Source: Actinophytocola sp963826035 (GTDB lineage: Bacteria; Actinomycetota; Actinomycetes; Mycobacteriales; Pseudonocardiaceae). Taken from it: a stretch of 64,000 nucleotides of DNA. Shown one piece after another: positions 60,975 to 64,000 of the stretch; position 1 is the first letter of the stretch, and the number at the start of each line of letters is the position of its first letter. The DNA is taken from contig CAWGVZ010000008.1 in assembly GCA_963826035.1 (NCBI GenBank), forward strand, positions 186,001-250,000, read 5' to 3'. A program made the position numbers and the translations under genes. Under the pieces are notes generated by a model. It saw only the letters and a list, made by a program, of their open reading frames with translations. It was not told where the DNA came from and ran no database searches.

Positions 60975-62207
60975 GTCTCCTCCATGCGACTGGAGTTCGA
61001 GTCGGCGCCCGCCCGTGTCCTCCGCCACGGGTAACGCCGCGACCGGCAGGTTCACCTCGATCCGCAGGCCGCCCGTGAGGTTCGGGGTGGCGTCGGCCGC
61101 GCCGTCGTGGGCGCGCGCCACCGACCGGACGATCGACAGGCCGAGCCCGGCGCCCGTGCGGTGTGCGGTGCGGTCCCGGTCCAGCCTGCGGAACGGCTCG
61201 AACAGCGCGGACACCGCCTCGGCCGGGACCCGCGGGCCGGTGTTCGTGATCACCAGCGCGGGTGTCTCGGCCACCCGGACCAGCACCGATCCGCCGCGCT
61301 CGTTGTAGTGGATGGCGTTGTGCACGACGTTCGTGACCAGCCGCTCGAGCAGCGAGGTGTCACCGGCCACCGCGCGCGGCGTCAGCTCCGATCGCAGCGT
61401 GACGCCGGCCTCGGCCGCCAGGTCGGCGGCGCCGGCCACGACCAGCGCCACGATCCGGTCGAGCCGCACCGGCTCGCGGTTGCTGAGCCCCCGGTCGCTG
61501 CGAGCCAGCACCAGCAGGCCCTCGATCAGCCGCTCGGAGCGCTCGTTCGTGTGCAGCAGGTGCGAGCCGAGCCGCAGCAACTCGGGGCTGGCGGTCGGGT
61601 CGGCCATCGCCACCTCGATGAGCGTGCGTTGCACCGCGAGCGGGGTGCGCAGCTCGTGCGACGCGTTGGCCACGAACCGGCGCTGGCTGTCGAACGAGCC
61701 GGCCAGCCGGTCGAGCATGCCGTCGAATGTGTCGGCCAGCTCCTTCAGCTCGTCCGGCGGGCCGTCGAGGTTGATCCGCCGGTCGAGCCGCTCGGCCTCC
61801 AGCCGGCGCGCGGTCGCGGTGATTCGCTGCACCGGGCGCATGACCCGCCCGGCCAGCAGCCAGCCGAGCAGCGCGGCCAGCACTCCCAGGATGGCCAGCG
61901 CGATGCCGGAGACCAGCAGGATCGTCTGGATCACCGACGCGCGGTAGTCGGTGACCACCCCGTCGACGAAGGCGACTGTCTCGCCCGTGGGGAGCGCCCC
62001 CTCGGCGGGGGCAGCATCCGTTGGGGCAGCTTCGTCTGCGTCGGGGATCTCGGTCGAGGACAACTCGATGGTGCTCATGAAGGACCCCGGGTCCGGGATG
62101 ACCTCGTTCAGCAGCACGTAGTTGGTCATCAGCAGCAGCGCTCCGGCCAGCAGGAACAGCCCGGCGATCATCAGTGCCAACCGGGTGCGCACCGACGCCC
62201 GGCTCAT
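60972..62207 (-). CDS. Sensor histidine kinase (module 2)
   Basis: A 411-residue HK: membrane segment near 10-30, a ~70-residue acidic extracytoplasmic loop, a second segment near 95-120, HAMP, HisKA NASHELRTPLAV, N-box NVVHNAIHYN and G-box GAGLGLSIVRSVARAHDG. Closely related to the kinase at 47970-49175. ATG at 62207 overlaps the regulator stop (ATGA). The stop codon is in a family F hairpin. Confidence 0.92.
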   Translation of the reverse strand: MSRASVRTRLALMIAGLFLLAGALLLMTNYVLLNEVIPDPGSFMSTIELSSTEIPDADEAAPTDAAPAEGALPTGETVAFVDGVVTDYRASVIQTILLVSGIALAILGVLAALLGWLLAGRVMRPVQRITATARRLEAERLDRRINLDGPPDELKELADTFDGMLDRLAGSFDSQRRFVANASHELRTPLAVQRTLIEVAMADPTASPELLRLGSHLLHTNERSERLIEGLLVLARSDRGLSNREPVRLDRIVALVVAGAADLAAEAGVTLRSELTPRAVAGDTSLLERLVTNVVHNAIHYNERGGSVLVRVAETPALVITNTGPRVPAEAVSALFEPFRRLDRDRTAHRTGAGLGLSIVRSVARAHDGAADATPNLTGGLRIEVNLPVAALPVAEDTGGRRLELQSHGGD

Positions 62208-62863
62208 GGGCCGATCCGGTATCCGGCGCCGGGCACCGTCTCGACCACCGGCGGGTCGCCCAGCTTGCGGCGCAGCGTCATGACCGCCACGCGCACGGCA
62301 TTGGTGAACGGGTCGGTGTGCTCGTCCCACGCCTTCTCCAGCAGGTTCTCGGCGCTGACCACCGCGCCCTCCGCCCGCAGCAGCACCTCGAGCACGGCGA
62401 ACTCCTTCGGTGACAAAGCCAGGTACCGGCCGTCGCGGGAGACCTGGTGGCGCGGGCGGTCGAGGACGATGCCGGCGCGCTCGAGCAGCGGCCGCAGCGC
62501 CGGCCTGGCCCGCCGGCCGAGCGCCTCGACCCGCGCGATCAGCTCGGCGAACGCGAACGGCTTGGTCAGGTAGTCGTCGGCACCGAGGCCGAGCCCGGCC
62601 ACCCGGTCGGTCACCTCGGTGGCCGCCGTCAGCATCAGCACCCGGGTGTCCCCGGAGCCGTTCACCACTGCCCGGCACACGTCGTCGCCGTGGATGCCGG
62701 GCAGGTCCCGGTCGAGCACCACCACGTCGTAGGCGTGCACGCTCACCCGCTCCAGCGCGGCGTCGCCGTCGTAGCAGACGTCCACCGCCATGGACAGCCT
62801 GCGCAACCCCTCGGCCACGGTATCCGCGAGGAGCTGTTCGTCCTCCACGACCAGCACTCGCAC
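62204..62863 (-). CDS. OmpR-type response regulator (module 2)
   Basis: A 219-residue regulator: receiver VLVVEDEQLLADTVAEGL with phospho-Asp in VVVLDRDLPGIHGDD and Lys in DYLTKPFAFAEL; winged-helix C-terminus ending VPGAGYRIGP. GTG at 62863. It is the intact paralogue of the frameshifted gene at 49172-49830 and probably controls the divergent lipoprotein/adaptor operon 110 bases away. Confidence 0.93.
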   Translation of the reverse strand: MRVLVVEDEQLLADTVAEGLRRLSMAVDVCYDGDAALERVSVHAYDVVVLDRDLPGIHGDDVCRAVVNGSGDTRVLMLTAATEVTDRVAGLGLGADDYLTKPFAFAELIARVEALGRRARPALRPLLERAGIVLDRPRHQVSRDGRYLALSPKEFAVLEVLLRAEGAVVSAENLLEKAWDEHTDPFTNAVRVAVMTLRRKLGDPPVVETVPGAGYRIGP

Positions 62864-62972
62864 GACGTCAGTGTGCTGGATTGCCCGGTAAGCGCGAGAT
62901 AAGCACTTTCCCTTAGCGGCCTCGAATCACCCGATCCGTAGACATTCGGGGCACGCAGTGAAGGGAGATCTC

Positions 62973-63527
62973 ATGGGGACACGATTGCGACTGGTCGGGT
63001 TGGCGGCGTTGTTCGCGCTGGTCACGGCATGTGGGGGCGGCGGCGAACAGGACGACGGGGTCGCGTCGCTCGACGAGCCCGCCGCCGAGATGGACGCGGG
63101 CGAGGAGAAGCTGAGCGACGAGGACCAGATGTTGAAGTACACGGAGTGCCTGCGGGAGCACGGCATGGACGTGGAGGACGCGCCCGCGGGCGGCGAGAGC
63201 GGCGAGGGTGGCGAGGGCGCCGAGGGTGGGGCCGTCGCCCCGGCCATGCCGGCGGACGACCCCGAGGCCAACAAGGCGTTCGAGGAGTGCGAGAAGCTCC
63301 TGCCCAACGGTGGCGAACTGCCCGCGCCGAGCGCCGAGGACCTCGACGAGATGCGCAAGCAGGCGAAGTGCCTGCGTGACCACGGCCTGGACGTGCCGGA
63401 TCCGACGGCCGACAACCCGATGATCGAGCTCAGCGACAACGGCGACATGGACGCCATGGACAAGGCCATGGAGGCATGTGGGTTCGGCGCGTCGGTCGCG
63501 ATCCCCGAGCCGGGAGGCGAGAAGTGA
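62973..63527 (+). CDS. Lipoprotein with duplicated Cys/His-Gly motif (module 2)
   Basis: A 184-residue lipoprotein with lipobox VTAC (Cys near 18). Two motifs, YTECLREHGMDVEDAP and AKCLRDHGLDVPDPT, parallel the two CMRENGVP motifs of the module 1 lipoprotein. Acidic overall. The ATG at 62973 has GGGAG 6 nt upstream. Its stop overlaps the adaptor gene (GTGA). Function unknown. Confidence 0.82.
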   Translation: MGTRLRLVGLAALFALVTACGGGGEQDDGVASLDEPAAEMDAGEEKLSDEDQMLKYTECLREHGMDVEDAPAGGESGEGGEGAEGGAVAPAMPADDPEANKAFEECEKLLPNGGELPAPSAEDLDEMRKQAKCLRDHGLDVPDPTADNPMIELSDNGDMDAMDKAMEACGFGASVAIPEPGGEK

Positions 63528-64000
63528 GCGACTCGGGGCCGCACGCGATGCGGCGCAAGAGGCGGCTGCGCTGGGTCGTGGTCGGGGTGGCCGTGGTTGC
63601 CGTGCTCGGCGTGGGGACGGTGGTCGGGGTGACCCGGTTCGGCAACCAGCCGGCCGCTGAGGCCGCCGGCCCCGCGCCCGCCGAGACGGCCGAGGTCACG
63701 AAGGTCGACCTGGCCGAGCGCAAGACCGCCACGGGCCAGCTCGGCTACGGCGCCGAGCAGGTGCTGACCGGCAAGCGCGGCGGCACGATCACCGGGCTGC
63801 CCGCGCAGGGTGCGGTGTTCGAGCGCGGCGCGGTCGTCTACCACGTCGACGCCCGGCCGGTCGTGCTCTTCAACGGTGACCTGCCCATGTACCGCGACGT
63901 CGGTCTCGGGGTGACCGACGGCCCGGACGTCCGGTTGATCGAGCAGAACCTGGCCGACCTGGGGTTCGGCGGGTTCGGCAAGCCGAACGAGAAGTTCACG
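63524..64000 (+). CDS. Membrane-fusion adaptor with peptidoglycan-binding domain (module 2, 3' truncated)
   Basis: The frame runs off the window end after 159 residues. A membrane helix (WVVVGVAVVAVLGVGTVVGV) near residues 17-36 is followed by GTITGLPAQGAVFERGAVVYHVDARPVVLFNG and the start of a PG_binding_1 domain (DVRLIEQNLADLGFGGFG), paralogous to 50467-51534. The GTG overlaps the lipoprotein stop. An ABC ATPase and FtsX-like permease are expected beyond the window. Confidence 0.87.
   Translation, partial: MSDSGPHAMRRKRRLRWVVVGVAVVAVLGVGTVVGVTRFGNQPAAEAAGPAPAETAEVTKVDLAERKTATGQLGYGAEQVLTGKRGGTITGLPAQGAVFERGAVVYHVDARPVVLFNGDLPMYRDVGLGVTDGPDVRLIEQNLADLGFGGFGKPNEKFT

Overview
The window is high-GC DNA with many GTG starts and tight ATGA/GTGA/TGATG gene overlaps. 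Its gene set (a conservon, SepH, an Rpf with LysM, DUF3027, DUF2530, DUF2537 and DUF2771 proteins, a DUF5753 XRE regulator paired with a DUF397 protein) is typical of a filamentous actinobacterium, most likely Pseudonocardiaceae (Saccharothrix/Lentzea/Kibdelosporangium/Amycolatopsis-like). This is inferred from gene content alone. No rRNA, tRNA or CRISPR array was seen.

Layout. 0-6 kb: the 3' part of a ThDP-dependent decarboxylase, an O-methyltransferase, then a convergent NMT1/SsuA-type ABC importer operon. 6.5-11.8 kb: a conservon (NIT-domain sensor kinase, roadblock protein, DUF742 protein, small GTPase). 12-17.4 kb: helicase-associated protein, malic enzyme, moaC and a Mog-MoaE fusion. 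17.8-23.2 kb: secreted hydrolase, MarR/P450 divergon, Rpf with a Crp-like site and long leader, WYL regulator. 23.2-30.5 kb: an IS200/IS605-type relic, moaD, HAD and PPP phosphatases, acyl-CoA synthetase, VOC protein, XRE/DUF397 pair, cold-shock protein, lipoprotein. 30.6-42.8 kb: MFS protein, glutaminyl cyclase, DUF3027 protein coupled to a sacsin-like ATPase, a 145-aa protein next to an NB-ARC/TPR STAND protein, and a purine permease. 42.8-47.2 kb: MarR/MFS pair, glutamate-cysteine ligase-like protein, SpoU methylase. 47.4-64 kb: a two-component system divergent from a lipoprotein/adaptor/ABC/FtsX module, a heterodimeric ABC exporter, sepH, purC, serC, and a second copy of the two-component/lipoprotein/adaptor module cut by the window end.

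Three features stand out. (1) The 145-aa protein and the NB-ARC/TPR protein look like an NLR-type immune or cell-fate pair that may signal through short amyloid motifs; the TPRs are near-identical 120-bp DNA repeats. (2) Several unrelated intergenic repeat families start at or inside stop codons. The clearest is a ~165-bp hairpin present three times, each time lying between two co-directional genes and supplying the stop codon of the first. (3) Frameshifts cluster in the first response regulator/lipoprotein region (three within about 330 bp), and sepH carries another. These may be sequence errors or real decay.

Functional links: MoaC, Mog-MoaE and MoaD all belong to molybdopterin synthesis (no moaA here). 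SerC and PurC form a tight pair. Each two-component system probably controls the divergent envelope ABC module beside it.
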